Origin: Flavobacteriales bacterium
GTDB lineage: Bacteria > Bacteroidota > Bacteroidia > Flavobacteriales_F > PHOS-HE28
Assembly (NCBI GenBank): GCA_016700415.1
Contig: CP065018.1
Span: 3,292,001 to 3,356,000 of the forward strand
DNA: 64,000 nucleotides
Direction of reading: 5' to 3'
The position numbers were made by a program, and so were the translations under genes. The notes beneath the pieces are model-generated. The model ran no database searches. It was not told the DNA's origin and was given only the letters and a program-made list of their open reading frames with translations. Of the stretch, positions 1 to 8,908 are shown piece by piece (position 1 is the stretch's first letter; every line of letters starts with the position of its first letter).

Positions 1-2
1 CC

Positions 3-2222
3 ACCGGCGAGTTCATCGCCGGGGAAGGCGACAGCAAGACCATGGCCAAGGCGATCGAGAGCCATGCGCCCGGTGAACTGCTCTTCCCGCGCGGGGCGAA
101 GCAGCCCTTGGTCGCTGAGGAATCCGGGCGCTGGCGCAGCTTTGCGTTGGAGCCATGGGCCTTCACGGACGACTTCGCGCGCGAGCGTCTTTTACGCCAG
201 TTTGACACCGCCGGGCTGAAGGGCTTCGGCATCGAGGAACTGCCCTTGGCCCAGCGCGCCGCCGGTGCCGTGCTGCATTACCTCGGTGAAACGCACCACG
301 ACCGCCTCGGCCACGTGCGGCGCATCGCCAAACTGGCGAACGACGGCCATGTCTGGCTGGACCGCTTCACCGTGCGCAACTTGGAGCTGGTGGCCCCGGT
401 GAACGAGGGCGGCCACACGCTGCTGGCCGCCATGGACCGCTGTGAAACACCCATGGGCGCGCGTCTGCTGCGGCGTTGGCTGCTCTTTCCGCTGGTGGAT
501 GAGAAGGCTATCGGGGAGCGTTTGGACCACGTACAGGCGCTGTTGGAAGCATCGGTCTTACGGGATGCCATCGGCGACGACCTCCGTGCGGTGGGCGACT
601 TGGAACGCTTGGCCGCGAAGGCCGCCGTGGGCCGCATCAATCCCCGGGAGCTGCTCCAGATGGCCCGTGCCATTCAGGCCGCCGAGCGGGTGCGCGGTGC
701 TTTGGACAAGGCAGGCGGCATTCTAGCGGCTACTGCAAAAGGGTGGATGGTGCCATTGGAAATCGCGGAGCACATCAGCGCGAGCATCGAGCCGGAAACG
801 CCCGTGAACATCCAGAAAGGCGGCGTGATCCGCACCGGCGTGGATGCCGACCTGGATGAATTGCGCCACGTGACCACCCACGCCAAGGAACTCCTGATGG
901 AAGTCCAGCGCCGCGAGGTGGAGCGCACCGGCATCACTTCGCTGAAGGTGGGCTACAACAACGTCTTCGGCTATTACTTGGAAGTGCGCCACACACACCG
1001 GGACAAGGTGCCACCGGAATGGGTGCGCAAGCAGACCCTCACCGGTGCCGAGCGCTACATCACCGACGAGCTGAAGGCTTTGGAGGAGCGCATCCTCAGC
1101 GCCGAGGAACGCATCCTCGCCCTCGAGGGGCAACTCTATGGGACGGTGGTGGAGCGTGTGTGCAAAGGCATCGGGGAGGTGCAGGCCATCGGTACGGCCA
1201 TTGCCCGGGTCGATGTCCTGCGCGGCTTCGCTATCAATGCCGCCACGTGGAAATATGCCCGACCGGTGATCTCCCAAGATGCTGTACTGCGCATCCGTGA
1301 TGGCCGTCATCCCGTGATCGAGCAGCAGCTTCCGCCCGGCGAACCGTACGTGGCCAACGACCTCACGCTGGACCCGGAGAACGCCCAACTGCTGGTGATC
1401 ACCGGCCCCAACATGAGCGGTAAGTCGGCGCTATTGCGGCAAACGGCCCTCATCGTGCTGATGGCCCAGTGCGGCAGCTTCGTCCCGGCGCGCGAGGCCA
1501 ACATCGGCATCATCGACCGCGTCTTCACCCGCGTGGGTGCCAGCGACAACCTCACCACGGGGGAAAGCACCTTCATGGTGGAGATGAACGAGACCGCCAG
1601 CATCCTCAACAACCTCAGTGCGCGCAGCCTGCTGCTGATGGACGAGATAGGCCGCGGCACCAGCACTTACGACGGCATCTCCATCGCGTGGTCCATCGCC
1701 GAGTTCCTGCACGAGCATCCCATGCGGCCCAAGACGCTCTTCGCCACGCACTACCATGAGATGAACGACATGGCGGAGACCTTCCCGCGCATCCGCAACG
1801 CCAACGTGGCCGTGCGTGAGGCCGATGGCAAGGTGCTCTTCTTGCGGAAACTCGTCCCCGGCGGCAGCGACCGCAGTTTCGGGATCCACGTGGCCCGCAT
1901 GGCCGGCATGCCGGAGCAAGTGGTGAAGCGCGCGGAAAAAGTGCTGCACCATTTGGAACAGACCCATTCAGGAGACCTCGGCGAAGACCTGCCCGGTGAG
2001 AAAAAGGAAGCAGGCCCCGCAGTGCCCAAGCCCGCCACCGCCAGCCTTGGCCGCGAGCCGCAGCTCAGCTTCTTCCAGCTCGACGACCCTGCGCTCGAAG
2101 GCATCCGCGACGAGCTGGAGGCCCTCGACATCAATACACTGACGCCTGTTGAAGCACTGATGAAGTTGAATGAGATCAAGCGGATGGCAGGAGCGGGCCG
2201 ATCAAGGCTGAAGAAGGCATGA
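3..2222 (+). CDS. mutS: DNA mismatch repair protein MutS, 5' end outside window
   Basis: MutS recognises base mismatches as a dimer, slides in an ATP-dependent clamp state and recruits MutL. The frame is open from base 3, reading TGEFIAGEGDSK, which matches the connector-domain region of MutS, so roughly the first 145 residues including the FxE mismatch-reading domain lie upstream. Visible parts are the lever and clamp domains, then the ABC-type ATPase: Walker A GPNMSGKS near base 1410, the GESTFMVEM loop, Walker B with signature LLLMDEIGRGTSTYDG near 1630-1680, and the FATHYHEM switch. The helix-turn-helix dimerisation tail follows, ending in GRSRLKKA. The ATG at 42 is internal, not the true start. 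The stop overlaps the next gene in an ATGA tetranucleotide, so the two are probably translated together. Family assignment is certain. Confidence 0.97.
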   Translation, partial: TGEFIAGEGDSKTMAKAIESHAPGELLFPRGAKQPLVAEESGRWRSFALEPWAFTDDFARERLLRQFDTAGLKGFGIEELPLAQRAAGAVLHYLGETHHDRLGHVRRIAKLANDGHVWLDRFTVRNLELVAPVNEGGHTLLAAMDRCETPMGARLLRRWLLFPLVDEKAIGERLDHVQALLEASVLRDAIGDDLRAVGDLERLAAKAAVGRINPRELLQMARAIQAAERVRGALDKAGGILAATAKGWMVPLEIAEHISASIEPETPVNIQKGGVIRTGVDADLDELRHVTTHAKELLMEVQRREVERTGITSLKVGYNNVFGYYLEVRHTHRDKVPPEWVRKQTLTGAERYITDELKALEERILSAEERILALEGQLYGTVVERVCKGIGEVQAIGTAIARVDVLRGFAINAATWKYARPVISQDAVLRIRDGRHPVIEQQLPPGEPYVANDLTLDPENAQLLVITGPNMSGKSALLRQTALIVLMAQCGSFVPAREANIGIIDRVFTRVGASDNLTTGESTFMVEMNETASILNNLSARSLLLMDEIGRGTSTYDGISIAWSIAEFLHEHPMRPKTLFATHYHEMNDMAETFPRIRNANVAVREADGKVLFLRKLVPGGSDRSFGIHVARMAGMPEQVVKRAEKVLHHLEQTHSGDLGEDLPGEKKEAGPAVPKPATASLGREPQLSFFQLDDPALEGIRDELEALDINTLTPVEALMKLNEIKRMAGAGRSRLKKA

Positions 2223-5209
2223 AGCCCGAAGTGCCGGGCACACCGACCTCCGCGGACCGCTGGGCGGAGCGCTGGGGCTGGGCGATCATCGCGGCGGCGG
2301 TGCTGTTGGTCTATTGGCCGTTGAGCACCTTCAGCTACGGCATGGTGCAGGGCGATACGCTCGATTGTTGGATGCCGTGGCGCTGGTTCATCGCCTCGGC
2401 CTTGCAGGACGGCCACTTCCCGCTCTGGGACCCCTTCGCGCAATCCGGCTATCCGATCTATGCAGACCTACAAGGCCCCGCGTGGTACCCGATGTCCATC
2501 GTGCTGGGCGGCACCATCGGCCACACGCTTTACACCTTGCAGGCGCTCTTCCTCGGCTACGTCATCGTGGGCGGCATCGGGATGATGCGCTTGGTCCGCC
2601 GGATCGGAAGTGATGCGCGGATCGCCTTGGTCATCGGCCTGGCCTATGCGCTGAGCGGCTTCTTCACCGCGCACGAAATGCACTTCTACGCGGTGATCAG
2701 TGCGGCCCTGCTGCCGTGGCTGATCAGCGCACAACTGCGGCTGATCGAGCGGCCTTCGTGGCGACCGGCGGTGGAGGCGGCCATCTTCCAGGGCCTGCTG
2801 CTCACGGGCGGAAACCACACTTTTACCCTCATCGGCACATGGCTGCTGCTGGCACTGATCATCGTGTATGCGGTGCGCGCATGGCGCAAGAGCGACCGCG
2901 CCTTCGTCTTCCGGTTGTTGCGTTACGAGGTCCTGTTCGCCGTGCTCACCTTGGTCATGGCCGTCGGTACGATCTACGCGTATGTGGAGGTATCTCCTTA
3001 TTTGGCGCGGTCCGCGGGCATGACCTACAGCGATGCCGCGGTGAACCCCTTCACTTGGCACGCGGCCTGGTCCTACTTCTTCCCTTATGCTGTGGGCACC
3101 GATGCGGCCTGGCTCGGCACCGATCCCACCATGGCGAACGGCTATGTGGGCGTGCTGGTGCTGCTGTTCACGGTGCTGGCCGTTTTCCGCAGGCGCACCG
3201 TGGTGGAAAATGTGATCGCCGTCTTCGGGATCCTTTGCCTGTTGGCCTCCTTCGGTGCTGCGCTTCCGGTACATCGGGTCCTCTGGTCCGTGGTGCCGGG
3301 CTTGGACCTGTTCCGCTTCCCCAGCTATTACCAATGGTTCACCGCTTTGGCCGCTGCGGTGCTGGCAGCGGGCACCCTTTCCCAATGGCCCGCGTTGATG
3401 GCCAAGCGGCCGCGCGTGTTGAAAGGCGCGATCGGTATCGCTATTCTGATCGTCGGGGCAGCGCTGGTGCGGGCCTGGATGATGCATACGAGCGAGCCGC
3501 CGTTCGGGCAGGGCGATACGGTTTACGAGCAAATGACCGGCCTCTGGCGCTGGCACCGGGTGCTCCTCGCGGCTCCGGTGTCCTTGCTCGCGCTGATCGG
3601 GCTGTGGTGGTGGGCCACGGCGAAAAAGCGCCGCTGGTGGCCGTTGCTCCTCCTGGTCTTTATTGAGATGGGCTGGGCTACCACGCTCGCCCAATGGAAC
3701 ACCGCCCTCGGCGACTATTCCCCCGCGATGCTCCAAGGCCGCATCGATGAGCAGCCCAAGGGGCCCGTATGGCCGGAATTGGTGCCGATGGGCAACAACA
3801 CCGACGGCTCCGCCACGCTGAAGTACATCTGGAAGAACGTCCAGAATTTCGAAGGAAAGCCCTCGCACGACGGCTTCAATTCCTTCTGGCTGAAGGATGC
3901 GAACCGGATCGCGGCGGAGGAGCCGGGCCTGTTCGCCGCCATGAAGCTCCAACCCTTGGTCTACCTCACGGACAGCGTGGTGCAGGCGGGGCAGTACGAT
4001 CCCGCAACGGTGGATCCCGCCAACGACAGCGCACTGGTGGTGCTGGCGGAAGGGGAAGAGGTGAAGGAAGTACTGCGCCATATGCCAAGCGACTTGGTGC
4101 AGGTCACCGGCTTCGACCACGATGGCATTTCACTGCACGTGAAGACCGCCCATCCCACCTTCGCCATGCTGCAACAAGCCTGGTACCCGGGCTGGACGGC
4201 CACTGTGGACGGTGTGCCTGCCGATATCCTCCGGGCCAACATCGCCTTCTTCGGCATCGTGCTCCCGGCCGGGGAACACGAGCTGCAGTTCCGGTTCGAA
4301 AAGCCGGTGGTGCCATGGCTGCTGGGCATTTCGCTGCTTGTATTCCTCGGGTCGTGCTTTCTCCTGGCCTTCACACGCCCCGCGTCCCTTTCCTCCATCA
4401 TGCTCAAGGTCGCTTTAGTGCTGCTGACCTTGACCATCGGCTGGGCGCTTTTCGCACACCGCCCCAAGGCGGAACGGCTTCCCAGGGCTGTTGAAAGCCT
4501 ACTGCACCAGATCGATGTAACCAGCCAAAAGGCTCTGCCCATCGTGATCAACACCGGAAGATACCCTGCGCTCGAACAGCTATTTCAGTGGCGCGAGACA
4601 CATGCACTGCGCGCCGAAAATGCGCAGCGCGCCGGGAAGGTTCTCCGCCACGTGCAACGATACGCGAACACGCCGTTCTGGTGGATGGACGCGGGCCTGC
4701 CTGTGGCTCCGGCAGTGAGGGCCGCGTTGTTGCAACATCTTCAGGTGGACACCGTGTTGCGTGCAGATGGTTTCGACGCCGTGCTGCTGTTGCCCGCTGA
4801 AGGAGCGCTGGATGCCACCCCGCTTCACGACGGTTCCAAGGAAGGTGGCGAATGGCTGGACCAAGCCTCTCCATGGACCGCGGCCTATCGTGTGCCGACC
4901 TCCGAACTGTTGGCCCTTGCTCCGGGCTCGCTGGTGGTGCAGGTGGCCTACCGGTCCCAAGGAGCGTCGGAACCCTCCATCGTCATCGAGCGGCGCCGGG
5001 GCGACCGCATCACCGATTACGAGAGCTTTCCCCTTCCGCACGGCGGCACCGCCGATAGCCTCCTCACCGCCTGCGTGGTGCGCAACCTGCGGGAACTGCG
5101 TCATGCCGACGAGGTAGTGGGCGTCTACGTTTGGAACAACGGTCCGGACAGCGTTCAGGTACGGGAATTCAAAGTGGAACGCACCGGCCGCGACCTCTCC
5201 CGGTGGTGA
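2219..5209 (+). CDS. YfhO-like polytopic membrane protein
   Basis: This is a 996-residue integral membrane protein with about a dozen hydrophobic segments in its first 480 residues, a large soluble domain, two more membrane segments near residues 697-745 and a further soluble C-terminal domain. The early motif GDTLDCWMPWRWF followed by HFPLWDPFAQSGYP is characteristic of YfhO/GT-C-like proteins, in which an acidic residue in the first extracytoplasmic loop serves lipid-linked sugar transfer. YfhO relatives in Firmicutes glycosylate teichoic acids; the substrate here is unknown. A soluble part (LQQAWYPGWTATVDGVPADIL) resembles the beta-rich region of that family. It starts inside the mutS stop (ATGA). 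At 996 residues it is longer than usual because of the extra C-terminal domain (about 250 residues), which I do not recognise. Confidence 0.75.
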   Translation: MKPEVPGTPTSADRWAERWGWAIIAAAVLLVYWPLSTFSYGMVQGDTLDCWMPWRWFIASALQDGHFPLWDPFAQSGYPIYADLQGPAWYPMSIVLGGTIGHTLYTLQALFLGYVIVGGIGMMRLVRRIGSDARIALVIGLAYALSGFFTAHEMHFYAVISAALLPWLISAQLRLIERPSWRPAVEAAIFQGLLLTGGNHTFTLIGTWLLLALIIVYAVRAWRKSDRAFVFRLLRYEVLFAVLTLVMAVGTIYAYVEVSPYLARSAGMTYSDAAVNPFTWHAAWSYFFPYAVGTDAAWLGTDPTMANGYVGVLVLLFTVLAVFRRRTVVENVIAVFGILCLLASFGAALPVHRVLWSVVPGLDLFRFPSYYQWFTALAAAVLAAGTLSQWPALMAKRPRVLKGAIGIAILIVGAALVRAWMMHTSEPPFGQGDTVYEQMTGLWRWHRVLLAAPVSLLALIGLWWWATAKKRRWWPLLLLVFIEMGWATTLAQWNTALGDYSPAMLQGRIDEQPKGPVWPELVPMGNNTDGSATLKYIWKNVQNFEGKPSHDGFNSFWLKDANRIAAEEPGLFAAMKLQPLVYLTDSVVQAGQYDPATVDPANDSALVVLAEGEEVKEVLRHMPSDLVQVTGFDHDGISLHVKTAHPTFAMLQQAWYPGWTATVDGVPADILRANIAFFGIVLPAGEHELQFRFEKPVVPWLLGISLLVFLGSCFLLAFTRPASLSSIMLKVALVLLTLTIGWALFAHRPKAERLPRAVESLLHQIDVTSQKALPIVINTGRYPALEQLFQWRETHALRAENAQRAGKVLRHVQRYANTPFWWMDAGLPVAPAVRAALLQHLQVDTVLRADGFDAVLLLPAEGALDATPLHDGSKEGGEWLDQASPWTAAYRVPTSELLALAPGSLVVQVAYRSQGASEPSIVIERRRGDRITDYESFPLPHGGTADSLLTACVVRNLRELRHADEVVGVYVWNNGPDSVQVREFKVERTGRDLSRW

Positions 5210-5234
5210 ATTTGCGGGCGTCAATTACCCGCTG

Positions 5235-5264
5235 TTGCACCGATCATTAAGACCGTTATATTTG
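5235..5264 (+). promoter_or_regulatory. Bacteroidota-type promoter for tRNA-Gly
   Basis: TTG at 5235-5237, a 19-base spacer, then TATATTTG at 5257-5264 exactly matches the Bacteroidota consensus TTG-N19-TAnnTTTG. The tRNA begins 11 bases after the -7 element. This is the only place in the window where I found both boxes at the ideal spacing. Confidence 0.8.
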
Positions 5265-5274
5265 CAGCCCTCAA

Positions 5275-5347
<73 letters not shown>

Positions 5348-5382
5348 CAAAAGTGCCCTTCATTTCGGAGGGCATTTTTTTT
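5348..5382 (+). terminator. Rho-independent terminator after tRNA-Gly
   Basis: TGCCCTT (5354-5360) pairs with GAGGGCA (5368-5374, one G-T pair) around a 7-base loop, and a run of eight T residues follows at 5375-5382. It sits seven bases after the tRNA end. Confidence 0.85.
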
Positions 5383-5426
5383 GCTTAGCTGCGAACGCAG
5401 TATCGCGGGCCTGCCTACCGCAGGTA

Positions 5427-5453
5427 GGTTCGAGTCCCGTTTCTCGCTCAAAA
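5427..5453 (+). repeat. Duplicated 3' end of tRNA-Gly
   Basis: These 27 bases are identical to 5326-5352: half of the T stem, the T loop, the 3' acceptor strand and four A residues. The 5' part of a tRNA is absent; instead the preceding bases hold the small hairpin CCTACC-GCA-GGTAGG. Either a second tandem tRNA-Gly lost its 5' portion, or this is the scar of an element that used the tRNA 3' end as attachment site. Confidence 0.75.
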
Positions 5454-5486
5454 TGCCTTCCTCCACGGGGAGGCATTTTTGTTTTA
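5450..5486 (+). terminator. Rho-independent terminator after the tRNA-Gly remnant
   Basis: ATGCCTTCC (5453-5461) pairs with GGGAGGCAT (5468-5476) across a 6-base loop, followed by a T-rich tract. Its position relative to the duplicated tRNA end mirrors the terminator of the intact tRNA, which favours a degenerate second tRNA transcription unit. Confidence 0.75.
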
Positions 5487-5689
5487 GGGCTTGCGGTGGC
5501 GGTAAGCGCGATGCATGCGCTCACCCGAACACCAAAAGCATTTCTCTGCGTCTCCGCGCCTCTGCGTCCAATTACCGATCACCATTCACCGATCACCATA
5601 CCTCTATCAGCGGAGATCCGCCCTTTCAGCGTTATCTGCGTTCCAACCTGCATTCCATCCTCCACGATTGCGTTCATTTGCACACCCCC
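5487..5689. repeat. Composite intergenic repeat region before tRNA-Leu
   Basis: I see no gene between the terminator at 5486 and tRNA-Leu. The stretch holds, in order: an 8-mer array of the CTCTGCG type (about 5541-5567), a heptamer array of GATCACC/ATTCACC units (about 5570-5603), and a block at 5607-5660 with the hairpin GCGGAGATCCGC, then CTTTCAGC and ATCTGCGTTCCA. The last two modules recur in the same order before def (26019-26107) and before the arsC-like gene (49884-49984). Confidence 0.75.
5673..5680 (+). promoter_or_regulatory. Probable -7 element for tRNA-Leu
   Basis: TTCATTTG lies 10 bases before tRNA-Leu, matching the placement of the -7 box of tRNA-Gly (11 bases). It deviates from TAnnTTTG at the second base, and no TTG is seen at the expected -33 position. 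Confidence 0.45.
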
Positions 5690-5774
5690 GCCCGGGTGGT
5701 GAAATGGTATACACGAGGGACTTAAAATCCCTTGGTCCGTAAGGGCCGTGCGGGTTCAAGTCCCGCCCCGGGCA
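5690..5774 (+). tRNA. tRNA-Leu (anticodon TAA)
   Basis: This is an 85-nt class II tRNA. Acceptor GCCCGGG pairs with CCCGGGC, and the discriminator is A. The anticodon stem is AGGGA/TCCCT with loop CTTAAAA (anticodon TAA), there is a long variable arm, and the T arm is GCGGG-TTCAAGT-CCCGC. CCA is not encoded. gluQ starts only seven bases after it, so the two may share a transcript. Confidence 0.97.
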
Positions 5775-5781
5775 CTCTTCG

Positions 5782-6603
5782 ATGCACACCCGTATCGCCC
5801 CAACCCCCAGCGGCTACCTCCACGCGGGCAACGGCGCGGCCTTCGTGCTGGCGTGGAAGCTGGCACGGGAAGCGGGCGGAAAGCTCCTCCTGCGCATCGA
5901 CGACCTGGATGCCGAGCGCGTGCGGCCGGAGTACGTGGAGGACATCTTCGAGACCTTGCATTGGTTGGGCGTGGACTGGGATGAAGGTCCTGGGAATGCG
6001 GCGGAACTGAAGAGCAGATGGTCGCAGCATTTTCGCATGGCGCGGTACATGGAGTTGGTGGATCAGCTTCGCGAAGGCGGTCATCTGTATGCCTGCGCCT
6101 GTTCCCGGAAGGAGATCCAGGACCGCACCGGCTCCGGCGACTATGATGGCCATTGTCGCACGCTGGGTCTGCCCTTCGATCATCCGGACTGCTCGTGGCG
6201 GTTGATGTTGCCCAACACCGGCAAGGTGGTTTGGCATACTTGGCCGGACGGGAAGCCACATGAAGCTGCATTGAATATGCCCGACCCGGTTATCCGGCAG
6301 CGTAACGGCCGACCCGCCTACCAGATCGCCTCCTTGGCGGATGATGTCCGCTTCGGCATCGACATGATCGTAAGGGGCGAGGACCTGCTGGCTTCCACGG
6401 CGGTACAACTGCACTTGGCCGGTCTGCTCGGCCTGGAAGCGTTCCACAAAGCGTTCTTTCTACACCATTCTTTGGTCTTGGACCCACACGGAGCGAAACG
6501 CTCAAAATCCCATGGGGCGGATTCCTTGTGGGCGGCGCGGAAGGCGGGTGAGGACCCGATGGAAATTCACCGGTTGGCTGACGAACTTCTGCGGGTAGGT
6601 TGA
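5782..6603 (+). CDS. gluQ: Glutamyl-Q tRNA(Asp) synthetase-like protein
   Basis: This is a truncated class I glutamyl-tRNA synthetase paralogue that, in characterised members, attaches glutamate to queuosine at position 34 of tRNA-Asp. The HIGH-type motif is APTPSGYLHAGN (residues 6-17). The zinc site typical of GluQ is present as C105, C107, Y121 and C125. The KMSKS-type loop reads KRSKS (about 239-243). At 273 residues it ends shortly after the catalytic domain and has no anticodon-binding domain, as expected for GluQ rather than GltX. The start is the ATG seven bases after tRNA-Leu, so the gene is probably read through from that tRNA. Downstream is a convergent repeat region, not another gene of the pathway. 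Confidence 0.9.
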   Translation: MHTRIAPTPSGYLHAGNGAAFVLAWKLAREAGGKLLLRIDDLDAERVRPEYVEDIFETLHWLGVDWDEGPGNAAELKSRWSQHFRMARYMELVDQLREGGHLYACACSRKEIQDRTGSGDYDGHCRTLGLPFDHPDCSWRLMLPNTGKVVWHTWPDGKPHEAALNMPDPVIRQRNGRPAYQIASLADDVRFGIDMIVRGEDLLASTAVQLHLAGLLGLEAFHKAFFLHHSLVLDPHGAKRSKSHGADSLWAARKAGEDPMEIHRLADELLRVG

Positions 6604-6612
6604 CATCTTTGT

Positions 6613-6691
6613 AAATTCCTGATTCCTGATTCCTGATTCCTGATTCCGACAAGCCTCTGCGTCGGCGGACGGAATCAGGAATCAGGAATTT
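6613..6691. repeat. Inverted heptamer-repeat element (ATTCCTG)
   Basis: Four and a half tandem ATTCCTG units (6615-6647) face an inverted array at 6671-6691. The 21 bases 6613-6633 are the exact reverse complement of 6671-6691, so a long hairpin can form. It lies between the convergent genes gluQ and fic and could also act in 3' end formation, though no T-run follows. Confidence 0.85.
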
Positions 6692-6754
6692 GCGGATCAG
6701 AAAAATCCCATGCCCCGGTTCAGGGTCTCGGACTGTTTGTAAGCCAAAATTGAA

Positions 6755-7906
6755 TTAGCTGTCCATCGCAAATGGCCGCACGGACAAGGTGCGGGCCTGA
6801 ACGGCACCTCGGCTGCGCTCCACCAATCCGAGTTCCTCCAACTGGGCCAGGTCCCGTTGCAAGGTCTTGGCGTTCAAGCGGGCGTAGGTCAACGCTAGTT
6901 CCGGGGAAAGTTGCGTGACGGTGGCTGTGGGCACCTTTCCGCGCTGGTCCTGTAGGCTGCGCGCCAAAGCTTGAAGGCGCTCCCCGTTCACTGTGGCGGC
7001 GGGGTCCACCATGGTCCGAAGTTCCTCCTGTGCCATGATGCGGTATTGAGCCTCGGAGACCTCGTTCAACAGCGCTTTCGCACCGTCCGCGAAGCCCCGG
7101 ACCATATAAGCGATGAAGGGGACCACGTCGCCGTTGGGCACTGCGGCCTGTGCCACCTGCCGGGCGTACTCGCTGCGGGTAGCGGCGGCGTGGACGGTCA
7201 TGCGGTGGGCGGCGGGGGCGGGGATGCCCGCGTTCAAAAGCAATTGGAACTCCACGAGCCGGGCCGTCCGGCCATTGCCCTCAGCGAAGGGGCGGGTCCA
7301 AAGCAGGTAGAGGTGGGTGAGCACGGCCCGGACGATCGCGAAGGCCATGCGCTCTTCCTCATGCTCCGGCTGGAACAAATCGCTTTCTCCCCAAGCGTTC
7401 AGCCGCTCCATCATCGGTCCGATGTCCTCTGGCAGGACGTTGCCCTCCGTGTTACGGTCACGCACCGATCGGTAATCCCCGGCTGCGGCACCGGTGGCGG
7501 ATGGGATCTCCTTCAGCACTTGGGCGTTGAGCACCTGGATGGCCCATGGACCGGTATCCCGGTCGCCGGCCTTGGCCCGTGCCTCGGTCCATTGGACAGC
7601 CTTCACCAAGTTCCGCATTTCGCGCTCGAGGAAGACCTGCGAAGGCGGCAGATGCAGGCTGCCCTCCAGCAGGCGGTCCACTTGGTCTTCGCTCAAGCTG
7701 TTGCCGGCCAAAGAAGCGTTCGCCACGATGCCTTGGAGCATGGCCACGTAGCTGGTCAAGCTCCCTTCTTGAGGCGGGAGTGCGGCTTCGCGGAGCTGTT
7801 GGCAGGCCGCCGTGGCCTCCCCGAGCAAGAGCCAGACCGGATAGGGAACGTTACGCGGGTCCCAACGGAAGCTCAACCAGGGATGTGTCTGCTCATAAGT
7901 CCGCAT
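6755..7906 (-). CDS. Fic-domain protein lacking the catalytic His and inhibitory Glu
   Basis: Fic proteins usually AMPylate targets using a HPFx(D/E)GNGRxxR loop and are restrained by an inhibitory helix with (S/T)xxxE(G/N). This 383-residue protein has the family's N-terminal DUF4172-like start (THPWLSFRWD), an inhibitory-helix segment, the Fic core and a C-terminal winged helix (about 305-370). The Fic loop reads RPFAEGNGRTAR (205-216), with Arg where the catalytic His belongs; the inhibitory motif reads NASLAGN (63-69), with Ala in place of Glu. The phosphate-binding GNGR and distal Arg are intact. It stands alone between a convergent repeat and an AT-richer gap. A CATCTTTG box at 7914-7921 lies eight bases upstream of the ATG, suggesting a very short leader. 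Function may be AMPylation-dead, non-canonical or regulatory. Confidence 0.88.
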   Translation of the reverse strand: MRTYEQTHPWLSFRWDPRNVPYPVWLLLGEATAACQQLREAALPPQEGSLTSYVAMLQGIVANASLAGNSLSEDQVDRLLEGSLHLPPSQVFLEREMRNLVKAVQWTEARAKAGDRDTGPWAIQVLNAQVLKEIPSATGAAAGDYRSVRDRNTEGNVLPEDIGPMMERLNAWGESDLFQPEHEEERMAFAIVRAVLTHLYLLWTRPFAEGNGRTARLVEFQLLLNAGIPAPAAHRMTVHAAATRSEYARQVAQAAVPNGDVVPFIAYMVRGFADGAKALLNEVSEAQYRIMAQEELRTMVDPAATVNGERLQALARSLQDQRGKVPTATVTQLSPELALTYARLNAKTLQRDLAQLEELGLVERSRGAVQARTLSVRPFAMDS

Positions 7907-8077
7907 GAATGTCCAAAGATGGACTCATTGCATAGCGTTGATAAACGGGATGATACTGATGTTTTGAACAAGTATATGTCCGTGAAGATGTCCCTAATTC
8001 AGTCCACATCAATATCTACGCATAAAATCGCGGGATCTGAGCGCCTGAAAGCGACAAATATGCGTTGGGTCACCGGT

Positions 8078-8722
8078 TCAGGCGGCCCAGATGATCACCA
8101 TGATGCTGAAGAACATCGCTGCCCCTCCCAAGATCATGGCAGCTAGGGCAAAACCCTTTCCACGGTCTTCGCGGTCGCGGCATTGGCGGGCTGAGATCAG
8201 CCCCAGGACGAAGGCGACCACGCCGCCGGCGAGCAGGATGAAAATGCTTTGTGAGGCAATGCCCACCACCACGGTTGCGATAGCGATTGGGAGGGAAGCG
8301 ATGGCCTTGGCGTTCCAACGGTGCTTCTCCGGGGTATAGTAGGAGGTGGTGTCCTGCACGGATACGGAAGGACGATCCATGGTGCGGAACATCGCATTGG
8401 TTTCCATAGCTGAGATGCCCGGTCCGGATAGCGCATCGGTCGAACTCTGGAGTGGGCCGCCGGATGGGGCTGCGGTGGGGACTGCAGCGGACAGCGGCCC
8501 TTCGTTGCCCGATCCAGTTCCCCGTTCCGTGAAATGTTCGTTCACAAGAGCTTCTTCTTCTGGAAGGACGGATGCCGATGTCCCCGCCCGGTCGCGGAGA
8601 TGTTCTTTCGGCACGGGGCCTTGCTTCCGAAGCCAGGCATATTGTTGCGCCTGCCGGGGTCCCGCACAGCCCACGGACAGACCAAGGAGGAGGGTCAGAA
8701 GAAGATCAGTCCGGCGTTGCAC
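8078..8722 (-). CDS. Lipoprotein with two C-terminal membrane segments (DUF4190-like)
   Basis: From the GTG at 8722 the product is a 214-residue lipoprotein: a basic start (QRRTDLLL), a hydrophobic stretch and lipobox LSVGC with Cys at residue 19. An ATG at 8863 would add 47 residues of low-complexity Arg/Pro-rich sequence ahead of the signal, so I prefer the GTG. The middle is Ser/Gly/Pro-rich and probably disordered. The last 75 residues hold two hydrophobic segments (SLPIAIATVVVGIAS onward, and GFALAAMILGGAAMF) like the small DUF4190 membrane domain. A lipoprotein anchor combined with C-terminal transmembrane helices is unusual and suggests an inner-membrane location. Role unknown. Confidence 0.6.
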   Translation of the reverse strand: MQRRTDLLLTLLLGLSVGCAGPRQAQQYAWLRKQGPVPKEHLRDRAGTSASVLPEEEALVNEHFTERGTGSGNEGPLSAAVPTAAPSGGPLQSSTDALSGPGISAMETNAMFRTMDRPSVSVQDTTSYYTPEKHRWNAKAIASLPIAIATVVVGIASQSIFILLAGGVVAFVLGLISARQCRDREDRGKGFALAAMILGGAAMFFSIMVIIWAA

Positions 8723-8908
8723 GGCGAAATCTACCCGGAAGAGGCGAGCGCCCGAAGGCGGGTAACGCAGGTCTTCAACCGCGGGCCATGGACAACCGCA
8801 CCGAGGGTAGAGTAGACCTCCAATACGAGCTGCCGGGACTTTTCGCCGGAAAGCCGTCCCCATGGCCGAACTTTGGCCCCGGCGACCGCTGTGTAGGCGG
8901 GCGGCCCA

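Noticed and set aside
2468..4120. Long open frame on the minus strand opposite the YfhO-like gene
   Set aside because: His/Gln/Arg-rich composition with no motif; a typical antisense shadow in GC-rich DNA over a well-supported gene.
5427..5453. Second complete tRNA-Gly gene
   Set aside because: Only the T arm half and 3' acceptor strand are present; no D arm or anticodon arm precedes it.
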